64,000 bases of DNA from Flavobacterium sp. ZT3R18 (GCF_007097385.1 NZ_VJZS01000006.1:1-64000), one strand, 5' to 3'. Counted from the first letter of the stretch, positions 1 to 8,014 are shown. Notes: a model not told the origin generated them from the letters alone. Translations and numbers: made by a program.

Positions 1-63
1 GTTTCAACGAATCCTACCCCAATTAATGAGCTAACCAAAGAAAAAACAGAGCTACATGTGTAA
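1..63 (+). CDS. 3' end of a gene that starts before the window
   Basis: The first 60 bases read openly in frame 1 and stop at TAA 61-63, giving a polar 20-residue tail ending TELHV. A tail this short cannot be assigned to a family. It is called coding only because the frame is open from the edge and the repeat-rich intergenic DNA begins right after it. Confidence 0.4.
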   Translation, partial: VSTNPTPINELTKEKTELHV

Positions 64-87
64 AGGGGATAAGCAGTTTGTTTTTTT

Positions 88-422
88 ACCACATAGGAAC
101 ACATAATTTATAGTATTTGAAAAGAGTTTGATAGATGTTTTACTTTTTACATAGTCAATCTATGTGAAAAAAGTATTATTTTCTATTCATTCTTTAATTA
201 TTAGTTATAAATCTATATGACTATTCGTGACTAGTACCATTTCACAGAATAAATTAGTTGTTGAATGTTTTTCACAAACTTTATCCTTTCTGTTCTTTGC
301 GTCTCTGCGACTTTGCGAGCCCAATTTCACGTAAAGTCGCAGAGACGTAAAGTATATTTTCAATATTTAGACTCTTGGTATGAGTTACGGACAGTCATAT
401 AAATCTATGTGTCTATGTGGTT
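88..422. repeat. nested intergenic repeats, no gene (gap 64-530)
   Basis: No gene is visible between 64 and 530. The stretch is bounded by a roughly inverted pair, ACCACATAGGAACACATA at 88-105 and TATGTGTCTATGTGGTT near 406-422. It encloses a near-perfect hairpin at 295-352. Such 'CACATAG' and 'GCAGAGACG' units recur between genes in Flavobacterium genomes as I recall them; that is recollection, not a search. Confidence 0.6.
295..352. repeat. long hairpin repeat
   Basis: Two 20-base arms, 295-314 (CTTTGCGTCTCTGCGACTTT) and 333-352, are reverse complements with one mismatch, around an 18-base loop. There is no T-run typical of a terminator on either side, so a dispersed repeat is likelier than a terminator. 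Confidence 0.75.
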
Positions 423-530
423 CATTTTTTATTTAAACAGAATTACACCCAACGGGTTAGGTATAACATAAAATTGGTAATTTTATAAAACAATAAAAAA
501 TGTTTGGGTTAAAAAAATCAATAGTAAAGA

Positions 531-911
531 ATGTCCAACCATTCAAAAGACAGCAACATGAGCAATAAAAAAGTAATAGAAAACTATATGGAAGGTTTTA
601 GAAAAGGCGATCATGGTCAAATTTTATCCTGTTTGACAGACAATGTGGTTTGGGAAATGTCGGGACTTTTCTATAAAGTAGGTAAGGAGGCATTTGATAA
701 AGAAATAGAAAACGATGCTTTTACAGGTAAACCTAAAATTACATTAATTCGAATGGTTGAAGAAGGCAATATTGTAGTTGCCGAAGGTTCAGTAACCTGC
801 CAAATGAAAAACGGTGAACTCTTGGATGCTATGTTTTGTGATGTATTTCATTTTGAAGGAGATAAAATCAAACAGCTAACTGGGTATTTAATGCAAAATA
901 AACAATTGTAA
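531..911 (+). CDS. SnoaL/NTF2-like family protein
   Basis: This 126-residue protein has the layout of the NTF2-like superfamily in its nuclear-transport-factor/SnoaL branch. An N-terminal helix reads ENYMEGFRKGDHGQILSCLTDNVVWEM in two parts, then come strands of a curved sheet ending in FHFEGDKIKQLTGYLM. These small cone-shaped proteins bind or convert small hydrophobic molecules, and the substrate cannot be read from sequence. No signal peptide is seen, so it is cytoplasmic. A second ATG at 558 (MSNKKVIENYM) fits the family start better and may be the real one. The gene stands alone, with a repeat-borne hairpin at 1099-1130 that could end its transcript. Confidence 0.75.
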   Translation: MSNHSKDSNMSNKKVIENYMEGFRKGDHGQILSCLTDNVVWEMSGLFYKVGKEAFDKEIENDAFTGKPKITLIRMVEEGNIVVAEGSVTCQMKNGELLDAMFCDVFHFEGDKIKQLTGYLMQNKQL

Positions 912-1090
912 CAATAAAATTCCACGTTTCTTGTAACATCCTCCTAATACTTCGATAAACTTTGTAGAGAATGCATGCCGAATTAATTAATCTATTTTAA
1001 AAATAATATTGTTGAAAAACGGAATGCCCCTAGCCCTGATTACTTCACTACACTTTTATTTTAATTGGAGTTCAGTGAACTTCGTTTGCA

Positions 1091-1185
1091 GCGGTATTCT
1101 TTTTGTCTCGTTTTTTTACGAGACAAAAAGATACAAGCGGATAGCAGGAATAGCTCCTCCCTTCGGCTATGCTCAGGATAAAAAT
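1091..1185. repeat. hairpin with Flavobacterium-type repeat tail
   Basis: CTTTTTGTCTCG (1099-1110) and CGAGACAAAAAG (1119-1130) are perfect 12-base arms around an 8-base loop. They are embedded in a tail reading AAGCGGATAGCAGGAATAGC, which I recognise as a common Flavobacterium intergenic motif. It could serve as a terminator for the gene ending at 911. An open frame runs through it (1009-1287) but is not a plausible gene. Confidence 0.65.
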
Positions 1186-1199
1186 TTATTTATTCCCCT

Positions 1200-2558
1200 T
1201 TATTTATTCCAATCAATTTTTCTGGAGAAATACATTACGGCTGCGAGTATACCAAATAAACCGATGCTTCCCACCAATAGGGCATAGTTTTCCAGTTGAA
1301 TAATGACATAGATAAAGGTGTATAATCCTGTGAGCGATGCGGCAATAAACATGGGGAATTTACGGCCTTTTAGGATCGAAACGGAGTATAGCGATATCAA
1401 TGTGATGACTGCCGTTGCCGCGATTAAGTAGGCTTTCATGAAACTGCTGTGCTCGGTGATGGAAATTAGTAAGGTGTAAAATAAAATCAGTGCCAACCCA
1501 ATCATTGAATATTGAAAAATATGAATCCTGATTTTGCTAATCGATTGGATTAGGAAGAAAATCAAAAACGTTAAGCCAATTACTAGAAAGCCATATTTTG
1601 CGGCTCTTTCGTTTTGTTGGTATTGGTTTACGGGAATCACAAAATCGACTCCAAAAGCATAGGTGCCTAAATCGGGTAAAATTTCAAAGAATTGTTGCGA
1701 AAAGGCTCTGTTGATGTGAAGGATTTTCCAATTGGCCATAAAACCGTTGGCATCTATTTTTTTTGTTTTATCATCGGGAAGGAAATTGCCAGTAAAACTC
1801 GGTGAACTCCAGTTGGATTGCATGTTTAGCTGTGTGGTTTTGCCAATAGGAACTATTTTTATTTGTTTGCTTCCATTGTAGGTAATGTCAAAACCAAAGT
1901 TGGTTTTGTCGGTTTTTAAAACAGTTTTCAAGTCGATAAAACCCGTTTCTAAGGCTTGTGTAGTATCGTTTAAGTTGGTGCTGTAAACGGGTTCAAAAGT
2001 GAATTTGTTTCCGCCAAGATTGATTTTCACTTCGTCTTTGATGCTTTTCAGATTAGTGGTTTTTATCAAAATAGTAGCTTTGTTCCATTGAATATTTTCG
2101 GTTGGGATATTTTTGCTGCTAAAGTCGGGCTGAATGTAATGACCTTCAAAATTCATTTTGGAGCTGTACACCACCGATTCATAGTTATTTCGATTGAGCA
2201 CTTTGGTCGTAACATTAGATTTGGCTTTCAAATCTTCTGGGAAGAAATAGGCGTATTTGGTAATGGCTTTTCGTTGTTTTACCGTTTCATTCGTTTTTTG
2301 GTTGATGGATAGCGTTTCATCAAAAGTAGTGTAAGGGACTTTTAATATTGGGCCGTAGAAAAAGACGCTTTCGCCCCATTTGTCATTGATTTCGGTGATG
2401 ACTTCTTCCTGACGATTGGAGCGTTCGAATATCAAGCTTTTGACAAATTCCAGAGGAATAAGCAAAAGGAGTGTTAGCAATCCTACCATGATCATTTTGG
2501 CAGTATTCGATTGAAAAAAAGGGGTTGGAGTGGGATTTTGATTTTCTGGTGTTTCCAT
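1200..2558 (-). CDS. creD: CreD inner membrane protein
   Basis: This 452-residue protein matches the CreD family over full length. One membrane segment lies at residues ~22-42, followed by a charged region (RSNRQEEVITEINDKWG), a large periplasmic beta-rich domain to ~320, and four to five membrane segments to the end. CreD is an envelope-integrity protein; in E. coli it is the main output of CreBC and alters colicin and beta-lactam responses. No CreBC two-component pair is present here. Instead the gene ends a minus-strand series with two small membrane proteins and a winged-helix regulator, so control by that regulator is inferred. It starts 12 bases after the stop of the gene upstream. Confidence 0.9.
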   Translation of the reverse strand: METPENQNPTPTPFFQSNTAKMIMVGLLTLLLLIPLEFVKSLIFERSNRQEEVITEINDKWGESVFFYGPILKVPYTTFDETLSINQKTNETVKQRKAITKYAYFFPEDLKAKSNVTTKVLNRNNYESVVYSSKMNFEGHYIQPDFSSKNIPTENIQWNKATILIKTTNLKSIKDEVKINLGGNKFTFEPVYSTNLNDTTQALETGFIDLKTVLKTDKTNFGFDITYNGSKQIKIVPIGKTTQLNMQSNWSSPSFTGNFLPDDKTKKIDANGFMANWKILHINRAFSQQFFEILPDLGTYAFGVDFVIPVNQYQQNERAAKYGFLVIGLTFLIFFLIQSISKIRIHIFQYSMIGLALILFYTLLISITEHSSFMKAYLIAATAVITLISLYSVSILKGRKFPMFIAASLTGLYTFIYVIIQLENYALLVGSIGLFGILAAVMYFSRKIDWNK

Positions 2559-2570
2559 GTTTTTTGTTGT

Positions 2571-2885
2571 TTAGTAATTAGTGATAATGCTATAGAGGTA
2601 TAGTGTTGCAACAGGAATATTGCACAATAAAAGGATGATTTTTAGCGCTAAATTTTCTCGTTCATCAGGTAAAATGATACAAAGGAAAATGAGATAAAGT
2701 AGCATTATAGAATTAATGACGATTGCAAAAAAGACATAACATAAACCGATCATAAAGATCATGTTCTTATTAGGTATGGCTTTGTATGCAAGAAGCAGTA
2801 AAGTTCCAATGGCAAATGAACCGATAGCCAATTCATTAGAAAAAGCCCATTTGTAATAGGATTTTGTTCGGTTTGGTGTTTCCAT
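2571..2885 (-). CDS. small four-helix membrane protein, paralogue of the next upstream gene
   Basis: This 104-residue protein has four hydrophobic segments and no recognised domain name. It shares its pattern with the 106-residue protein encoded just upstream: ELAIGSFAIGTLL against ELAVGCFTIGTLF near the N terminus, then short loops, NSIMLLYLIFLCIILP against NAIMLTHLLYSFYILP, and ILLLCNIPVA against ILLSNVPIA. The two are therefore a tandem duplication. It lies between that gene and creD with short gaps, so the three are probably one transcript. No function can be given beyond an envelope role suggested by creD. Confidence 0.7.
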   Translation of the reverse strand: METPNRTKSYYKWAFSNELAIGSFAIGTLLLLAYKAIPNKNMIFMIGLCYVFFAIVINSIMLLYLIFLCIILPDERENLALKIILLLCNIPVATLYLYSIITNY

Positions 2886-2908
2886 ATTTGGATTTTTACA
2901 GTTAAGAA

Positions 2909-3229
2909 TTATAATAGTTGAAGTGTTTTTAGAATATTGAAGTATACGAATGCGATGGGAACGTTGCTCAATAGAATTATAATTTTTACTCTAATGTATT
3001 TCCGCCGTTGAGGTAAAATGTAAAAAGAGTATAGTAGATGAGTGAGCATTATGGCATTGAGCGGTAAAGCCAGAATAATAAAGATGCACCCAATGATAAA
3101 AATAAAAGAAGTGTCCTGCAGCGTTAGAAAAAGAGTGAAAAATAGTGTGCCAATGGTAAAGCAGCCAACAGCAAGTTCTGTAGCAGTTCTGGCTTCAAAA
3201 GGTTCTTCTTGGGTTAGGGTGGTTTGCAT
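2909..3229 (-). CDS. small four-helix membrane protein with operator upstream
   Basis: The protein begins MQTTLTQEEPFEARTATELA and has about four membrane segments in 106 residues. An earlier in-frame ATG at 3262 would add 11 residues, but that stretch lies inside a 19-bp palindrome (3248-3266) that looks like an operator or promoter, so the ATG at 3229 is preferred. It resembles the protein encoded downstream (2571-2885), indicating tandem duplication. The winged-helix regulator gene lies directly upstream (3285-3581), making this the likely first gene of a regulated unit ending in creD. The family is not recognised by name. Confidence 0.7.
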   Translation of the reverse strand: MQTTLTQEEPFEARTATELAVGCFTIGTLFFTLFLTLQDTSFIFIIGCIFIILALPLNAIMLTHLLYSFYILPQRRKYIRVKIIILLSNVPIAFVYFNILKTLQLL

Positions 3230-3247
3230 GATTTTAGATTTTAAAAG

Positions 3248-3266
3248 TACTTTGAATTTCAAAGTA
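3248..3266. promoter_or_regulatory. palindromic operator candidate, copy 1
   Basis: TACTTTGAATTTCAAAGTA is a perfect palindrome of two 9-base arms around a central T. It sits 19 bases ahead of the chosen start at 3229. Read on the minus strand it is preceded by TT, so a -7-like TTACTTTG overlaps the first arm. A bound repressor would then block initiation. A near-identical site lies at 4970-4988. Confidence 0.65.
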
Positions 3267-3284
3267 AATGATTAAAAAAATAGG

Positions 3285-3581
3285 TTATCGTTTCTGTATT
3301 AATTTTTCGAGTGCTGTAATGTGATCTTGGAAGGCTTTGCGGCCATCTTTGGTTGTTCTGTAGCTTGTATTTGGTTTTTTACCTATGAATTGTTTTTCAA
3401 TGGCAATGTAATTTTCCAGTTCTAAGGCTTTGGTGTGACTGGCCAGATTGCCGTCAGTAACGCCCAGTAATTCTTTCAAAGTACTAAAATCGGCCGATTC
3501 ATTGACCATCAAAACCGACATGATTCCAAGTCGTATGCGATGATCAAAAGCTTTATTTATATTTTGAATAATGTTTTTCAA
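3285..3581 (-). CDS. small winged-helix transcriptional regulator
   Basis: This 98-residue protein consists only of a winged helix of the MarR/ArsR-like 'HTH_34' kind. Helices span residues ~10-50 (KAFDHRIRLGIMSVLM, then FSTLKELLGVTDGNLASHTKALE as the recognition region), followed by a beta wing with a basic turn (GKKPNTSYRTTKDGRKAF) and a dimerisation helix to the end. No ligand domain is present. It starts 3 bases after the stop of the YiiX-like gene. The matching palindromes at 3248-3266 and 4970-4988, ahead of the genes on either side, are its most likely binding sites; this is inferred from position and symmetry. Confidence 0.85.
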   Translation of the reverse strand: MKNIIQNINKAFDHRIRLGIMSVLMVNESADFSTLKELLGVTDGNLASHTKALELENYIAIEKQFIGKKPNTSYRTTKDGRKAFQDHITALEKLIQKR

Positions 3582-3584
3582 ATC

Positions 3585-4256
3585 TTAGTAAGTATCAATT
3601 ATGGTGGTTACTATTTTAGAGTTTTCAAGGCTTGATGGCGCAACTACGCTTTCTTCAAGTGGAATATTATTTCCATATCTTTCGGCTAATATAGCTTGAA
3701 CTCTAGTGTCTTTTAGATTAAAATCTTTTAATTTTTGGAGTGGACACAATTCGATTCCAGCTCCGTTTTTGTATATTTTCCAGATCAATTCGGAACAATA
3801 TATTTTATCGTCAGACCATTCAAAATACAGATCGTAATCTTTATTTTTCAATTGGTTTCCGTAGGTCTTCATTTTTTGAATCGTTTCAGGATTCAAAACT
3901 ACCGATGCATTTTTTAGTCTTGTTACCACAAAATGGTTCTCTTTTCCGTGGGTAATCCAGGCTTCGAGCGGAGTATATTTTATGGGTTGTACGGCTTCAA
4001 AAACATATTTTTTGCCCTTCGCAATAAGGACAATACCACAGTGAGAAAATTTGGAGTTCGTTGCAATCCGAATCGCTTCACACTGTTTGGATTGAGAAGT
4101 TTGAAAAATCATATCGCCCTCTTGTATTTTATCTAATACGCTAACGGCTCGAGTGCCAAAAAGAATGTTCCCAAACATCGAATTGGCAATGAATAAAGCA
4201 CATCCAAAACTCATCAGAAAGGTAACTGTCGCAAAAATATACTTTGTCTTTTTCAT
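3585..4256 (-). CDS. YiiX/YebB-like NlpC/P60 cysteine hydrolase
   Basis: This 223-residue protein has an N-terminal membrane anchor or signal (~5-27) followed by a permuted NlpC/P60 fold. It shows KIQEGDMIFQTS, the His motif NSKFSHCGIVL (His72) and the Cys motif KIYCSELIWK (Cys154), the order seen in the YiiX/YebB-like branch. Members are amidases or peptidases acting on cell-wall peptides or lipids; the substrate here is unknown. The anchor places the domain in the periplasm. The gene is followed at 3 bases by the winged-helix regulator, so both are likely cotranscribed. A 36-base A/T repeat separates it from the membrane protein gene upstream. Confidence 0.8.
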   Translation of the reverse strand: MKKTKYIFATVTFLMSFGCALFIANSMFGNILFGTRAVSVLDKIQEGDMIFQTSQSKQCEAIRIATNSKFSHCGIVLIAKGKKYVFEAVQPIKYTPLEAWITHGKENHFVVTRLKNASVVLNPETIQKMKTYGNQLKNKDYDLYFEWSDDKIYCSELIWKIYKNGAGIELCPLQKLKDFNLKDTRVQAILAERYGNNIPLEESVVAPSSLENSKIVTTIIDTY

Positions 4257-4291
4257 ATTTGTTCTTGTTGAATTCTACTTCCAAAATCCAA

Positions 4292-4327
4292 AATCTAAAA
4301 TCTGCAATCTAAAATCTAAAATCTAAA
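4292..4327. repeat. ATCTAAA-type dispersed repeat, copy 1
   Basis: This stretch of AATCTAAAATCTGCAATC and further ATCTAAA units is identical over 36 bases to 56155-56190, and a partial copy is at 36131-36146. All three copies lie in gaps next to genes. Confidence 0.75.
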
Positions 4328-4328
4328 A

Positions 4329-4961
4329 TCACTCTCTGTCGTACTTAAAATACATCATACTACCATAAAGGATATGACAAATTCCAAAACCCAAAGCCCA
4401 AAATTCTAAGGCATAACCAGATAATTCGGTAGCAATAAGACCAAGAATGATAATTGTAATTCCTAGATAGCGAACATCTCTGAGCGTGTATTTACTGGCG
4501 TTTACACAAGACAATCCGTAAAAAATTAAAGTGACTGGCGCTATTAAACCATAGCTTCCGTTTCGTAACAATAACAAACCAAAAATCCCTCCAGTAACTA
4601 GTGGGATCATAAAGTTGGCCAAGAGCCTTTTTGAAGCGGTATTCCATACTGTTTCTCCTTCTCTTTTTGCTTTATTAAAGGTTAGTAATGCAGCAGTAGT
4701 GATCGACAAAAGTAATACAACAAAAGCTGTTAAAATAATAAGCTTGAAAGTGGTGCTTTCTAAAGTAATGATAGCGTCTGTATTGCTGTAATTATCGTAA
4801 CCATTGTTATTATTCTGAATCAATTCATGGGCAATATAGGCGCCAATCAAAGCATATACGCCAGCCATTACCCCAGCCAAACCACTCAATGAGATAAACT
4901 GTGAGGATTTGTTCATCATGTTTTTGATGTCGCTAATGTCTTGTAAATATTTATCTTCCAT
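4329..4961 (-). CDS. polytopic membrane protein under the palindromic operator
   Basis: This 210-residue protein has a cytoplasmic head (MEDKYLQDISDIKNMMNKSS) and about six membrane segments, the first at ~23-45. A loop between segments 1 and 2 is rich in Asn (IQNNNNGYDNYSN). No catalytic motif or named family is evident. Its ATG lies 8 bases after the palindrome at 4970-4988, which is almost the same as the one ahead of the creD-side genes. It is therefore predicted to share control by the winged-helix regulator. It may be first in a unit with the YiiX-like and regulator genes. Confidence 0.75.
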   Translation of the reverse strand: MEDKYLQDISDIKNMMNKSSQFISLSGLAGVMAGVYALIGAYIAHELIQNNNNGYDNYSNTDAIITLESTTFKLIILTAFVVLLLSITTAALLTFNKAKREGETVWNTASKRLLANFMIPLVTGGIFGLLLLRNGSYGLIAPVTLIFYGLSCVNASKYTLRDVRYLGITIIILGLIATELSGYALEFWALGFGICHILYGSMMYFKYDRE

Positions 4962-4969
4962 TTATAAAG

Positions 4970-4988
4970 TACTTTGAATTGCAAAGTA
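4970..4988. promoter_or_regulatory. palindromic operator candidate, copy 2
   Basis: TACTTTGAATTGCAAAGTA differs from copy 1 (3248-3266) at one base, which breaks a single pair of the palindrome. On the minus strand both copies continue as TTTACTTTG at the start and ACTTT at the end, so the conserved unit is longer than the palindrome. Here it is 8 bases ahead of the start codon at 4961. Confidence 0.65.
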
Positions 4989-5035
4989 AAGGATAATATT
5001 TAAGAATACCAATATTTTTTAATTATTTTTATATA

Positions 5036-5386
5036 ATGAAAATAACAGACGAATACATCTACCGCCAACCCGAAAAGTATCAATCAATAGTTTTACACTT
5101 AATAAGTGTGTTTGAACGGGCTATTCCTGAATTGGAACTGTTATTCAAATGGGGAATTCCATATTTTTATTATAAGAAAAAGCCTTTTTGTTATTTGGCT
5201 CCCAATCATAAAAAAGGTTTTGTAGATGCTGGTTTTGCTCGCGGATTTCAATTAAATAGAAATCAAGATTGCCTTGTTGACGAAAAAAGGAATACCGTAA
5301 AGTCACTTCGTTATTTTGGTTTAGAGGAGATAGATAATACTGTATTGGAAGATGTGATACGAGAAGCAGCAACTTTGTATAAATAA
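5036..5386 (+). CDS. DUF1801 family protein
   Basis: This 116-residue cytoplasmic protein matches the DUF1801 family (YdhG/YjbR-like fold). A helix reads RQPEKYQSIVLHLISVFERA, then comes the family signature LLFKWGIPYFYYKKKPFCYLAPNHKKGF with Trp and aromatic residues lining the sheet, and finally KSLRYFGLEEIDNTVLEDVIREA. The family's biochemical role is not established. It is transcribed divergently from the membrane protein gene at 4961, so the palindrome at 4970-4988 also lies in its upstream region and could affect it. It ends at a hairpin shared with the convergent gene at 5430. Confidence 0.85.
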   Translation: MKITDEYIYRQPEKYQSIVLHLISVFERAIPELELLFKWGIPYFYYKKKPFCYLAPNHKKGFVDAGFARGFQLNRNQDCLVDEKRNTVKSLRYFGLEEIDNTVLEDVIREAATLYK

Positions 5387-5411
5387 AAAAATCCCCCGAA
5401 GGAGATTTTGA
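5386..5411. terminator. bidirectional terminator
   Basis: AAAATCCCCC, loop cgaa, then GGAGATTTT form a hairpin with one mismatch. A or T runs on both sides suit it to both converging genes (ends 5386 and 5430). Confidence 0.7.
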
Positions 5412-5429
5412 TTTCAGGTATTAAAAGAA

Positions 5430-6290
5430 TTATAGTCTAAAGATGCCTCCAAAAGAAACGATAGTTTCTCCGTACCAAAAATGGTGTTGAGCATGATCAT
5501 TTTCATAAGTTGTTCTTACATCTGTCATGTTAATATAACCACCTTTTAATTCGGTTTGCATGTAAAAATGTTTGAAGAAAGTAAAATTTAAACCAGCATC
5601 AGCAGAAAAACCGTATCCTGAAATATGAAACTCATCGTGTCTTGGTTTTTGTAAAACTGTAGCGTCTGTTCTCGGAATCAATAATCCCATTCCTACTCCT
5701 TGTGTCAAATTTAGTTGAAAGATATCGGTATTTGAAATGCCAAAAATTGAAGAGATATCTGTGTAATAAGCTACTTCAGTAAAGACATAATTTAATCCAT
5801 TTGTATGTTCAAACTTTAAAAATTTACCGTCAGTTAAATCTATTGGTTTGTTATTGTAAGTTCCGTTAAATTGAGAACCGACTTCAGCCAAAGGCAAATT
5901 AATAGTTCCATTAATCATCGCTGTTTGATTTTGAGTCATCACATATTTCATGTGATCAACCCCAATAGAAACATTAAATTTGTCGTGGAAAAAATACCCG
6001 ATTTTCCAATTGGTCTGTGATGAAGTTAACTTTCCAGGCTTAATATAATCGATATTCCAACCTTTTGGTAAATCATGAGATTGTGCATTTTCTACTGTAA
6101 AATTGTATCCCTCTCCTTCAAAATGTAAATCAGAAGTGGTGTAATAACTTCTATTTCCTCCCCAATGTGCAAATAACTTCCCTTTGTTGTGTGCAGTGTA
6201 TCTTTCAGTAGTCGATATGTCCTCTTGGGCAAAAGCGCTAATAGATGTAAAAAGAGCTAAAAAGGCAATGTGTAAAAAGCTTGTTTTCAA
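5430..6290 (-). CDS. predicted outer-membrane beta-barrel protein, unknown role
   Basis: This 286-residue protein has a clear signal peptide (MKTSFLHIAFLALFTSISAFA, cut before QED). The rest is rich in alternating aromatic strands (KIGYFFHDKFNVSIGVDHMKYVM, FTFFKHFYMQTELKGGYINM) and ends in a short aromatic strand GETIVSFGGIFRL. This is the pattern of a small outer-membrane barrel. A repeated His/aromatic pattern (DHAQHHFWYG) is present but no ligand can be named. It follows kdsA by 16 bases on the same strand, so the two may be cotranscribed, which is not a family rule I know. Confidence 0.7.
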   Translation of the reverse strand: MKTSFLHIAFLALFTSISAFAQEDISTTERYTAHNKGKLFAHWGGNRSYYTTSDLHFEGEGYNFTVENAQSHDLPKGWNIDYIKPGKLTSSQTNWKIGYFFHDKFNVSIGVDHMKYVMTQNQTAMINGTINLPLAEVGSQFNGTYNNKPIDLTDGKFLKFEHTNGLNYVFTEVAYYTDISSIFGISNTDIFQLNLTQGVGMGLLIPRTDATVLQKPRHDEFHISGYGFSADAGLNFTFFKHFYMQTELKGGYINMTDVRTTYENDHAQHHFWYGETIVSFGGIFRL

Positions 6291-6306
6291 TGTATTCTGT
6301 TTAAAT

Positions 6307-7125
6307 TTAAAATTGATTTATGGTTTGTCTAATAGCAACCAATTTGGTCATTAGCGCTTCAAAGTAATCTAAATGTAACATATTGGCACCATCACTTTTA
6401 GCATTTGCTGGGTCAAAATGAGTTTCTATAAAGATTCCATCTACACCTACAGCAATACCAGCTTTGGCAACAGTCTCAATCATATCGGGTCTTCCGCCAG
6501 TTACACCTGCCGTTTGGTTGGGTTGTTGTAACGAATGGGTAACATCTAGAACCGTTGTAGCATATTGCTGCATAGTAGGAATCCCACGGTAATCTACAAT
6601 CATGTCTTGGTAGCCAAACATAGTCCCGCGATCCGTAACCATCACGTTTTGATTGTTGCAATCCAATACTTTTTGAACCGCATGTTTCATGCTTTCTGGA
6701 CTCATGAATTGCCCTTTTTTCAGGTTCACTATTTTTCCGGTATTGGCAGCAGCCACCACTAAATCCGTTTGTCGAACAAGAAATGCTGGAATTTGCAACA
6801 CATCTACGTATTCTGCAGCCATAACCGCATCTTCATTAGTATGAATATCGGTAACAGTTGGTACACCAAAAGTTTTAGAAACTTTTTCTAGTATTTTAAG
6901 TGCTTTTTCGTCTCCAATTCCAGAGAAACTATCTATTCTAGAACGATTTGCTTTCTTAAATGACCCCTTAAAAACATAAGGAATTTGTAATTTATCGGTA
7001 ATGCCTACTAATTTTTCTGCAATTCGCATCGCCATTTCTTCGCCTTCAATAGCACATGGGCCAGCCAGTAAAAAGAAGTTACCGCTCTCAGTATGTTTGA
7101 TTTGTGGAATATGATGTATGTTCAT
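6307..7125 (-). CDS. kdsA: 3-deoxy-D-manno-octulosonate 8-phosphate synthase (KdsA)
   Basis: This 272-residue cytoplasmic enzyme condenses phosphoenolpyruvate with D-arabinose 5-phosphate to Kdo-8-phosphate, the committed step to the Kdo sugar of lipopolysaccharide. Family motifs are in place: LLAGPCAIEGEE (~20), KGSFKKANRSR (~54, phosphate binding), TDIHTNEDA (~95), QIPAFLVRQTDL, TDRGTMFGYQ (~165) and FIETHFDP near the end. The length fits the family. A Bacteroidota-type -7 element (TACCTTTG on the minus strand) lies about 25 bases upstream of the ATG. The outer-membrane protein gene follows closely. Confidence 0.96.
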   Translation of the reverse strand: MNIHHIPQIKHTESGNFFLLAGPCAIEGEEMAMRIAEKLVGITDKLQIPYVFKGSFKKANRSRIDSFSGIGDEKALKILEKVSKTFGVPTVTDIHTNEDAVMAAEYVDVLQIPAFLVRQTDLVVAAANTGKIVNLKKGQFMSPESMKHAVQKVLDCNNQNVMVTDRGTMFGYQDMIVDYRGIPTMQQYATTVLDVTHSLQQPNQTAGVTGGRPDMIETVAKAGIAVGVDGIFIETHFDPANAKSDGANMLHLDYFEALMTKLVAIRQTINQF

Positions 7126-7278
7126 AAGGTGTGTTTTTTTGAAAGTGCAAAGGTAGTTAGGAATTACGATTTCCTAATTACTTTTTGTAAATATTTTTTG
7201 AATGATTACTTCGCCAGTTTGCTATCGCTCAATGTCATTAAGGTTAAGGATTAATTGACAAAATGATTGCTGATTTTT

Positions 7279-7373
7279 GATTAACGATTTTTGATTTAAG
7301 ATGGGGTAAACCTTGTAAAATCGAAAATCTTAATTTTCACCAACACCAAATCTGAAATCAAAAATCGTTAATC
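7279..7373. repeat. inverted repeat with 19-base perfect arms
   Basis: GATTAACGATTTTTGATTT at 7279-7297 is exactly reverse-complemented at 7355-7373, separated by 57 bases of A/T-rich DNA that contain a smaller near-inverted pair (AATCGAAAATCTTAATTTTC). It lies in the gap between kdsA and the lipoprotein gene. It resembles dispersed Flavobacterium repeats rather than a terminator, as the loop is long. Confidence 0.75.
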
Positions 7374-7392
7374 TTCAATCTTTAAATTTCAA

Positions 7393-7845
7393 TTATATTT
7401 TCTTCAAACTAAGACCAACCGGAATCATCAACAATCCTCTTTCGTAGATGTTCAAATATAAAATCACTGGTTTTTTCAAGCCTTCCCAGTTCAACTCGTA
7501 CACATCCAGAAAACCTGCTCCCATGTCACTGTTTTTGGTTGGGAATGGGCAACAGTTTTCCATTTTGGTATAGGTAATTTTTTCTCCTTTTGGTCCAGCC
7601 AAAGCATTCAAGAAATACTTTTGGTTGATCGTGTCATTTTTGGTACCTCTGTAGTAGATATTGATCGGGTAATCTTTATCATAACCGTATTTTTTGTCTT
7701 TGCTGTATTGTGTAATAATAAAGGAATTGTTTTTACCCACAACAGGCTCAGGAGCACTATTGTCTATGTTTTTTAAAGAAGATTTAATACTTCCGCATGA
7801 AGTTATAATAAGTAGTAAAGCAATAAAAAGAACTGTTTTTTTCAT
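7393..7845 (-). CDS. predicted lipoprotein, unknown role
   Basis: This 150-residue protein has a lipoprotein signal (MKKTVLFIALLLIITSC, cut before Cys17). The mature part is a compact beta-rich domain with KYGYDKDYPINIYYRG, the paired cysteines of ENCCPFPTKN (~99-100), and a C-terminal LYLNIYERGLLMIPVGLSLKK. I recall similar flavobacterial proteins carrying the label '2-dehydro-3-deoxyphosphooctonate aldolase', probably through proximity to kdsA. No aldolase motif is visible here, so that label should not be used. It has its own upstream region and ends beside the 7279-7373 repeat. Confidence 0.75.
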   Translation of the reverse strand: MKKTVLFIALLLIITSCGSIKSSLKNIDNSAPEPVVGKNNSFIITQYSKDKKYGYDKDYPINIYYRGTKNDTINQKYFLNALAGPKGEKITYTKMENCCPFPTKNSDMGAGFLDVYELNWEGLKKPVILYLNIYERGLLMIPVGLSLKKI

Positions 7846-8014
7846 GTGTTTAGAGTTGATTATTATTATTATTATTCTAATTTAAAGGTTTAGTTGCTAT
7901 TCCAAAATTAATCAAATGGTAAGTATCATTTAGTTGGATATTGAACTTTATGATTGATATTATTACTATTACCACGAATTGAGTTAGTTTTGGAAATTAT
8001 TAAAAAACAAGGTA

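Noticed and set aside
1009..1287. 92-residue open frame
   Set aside because: It runs through a hairpin repeat and into the antisense of creD, with no domain or start signal.
7393..7845. Possible second Kdo-8-phosphate synthase or aldolase
   Set aside because: The protein is a lipoprotein with no phosphoenolpyruvate or sugar-phosphate motif; the name would be a mislabel from the neighbour.
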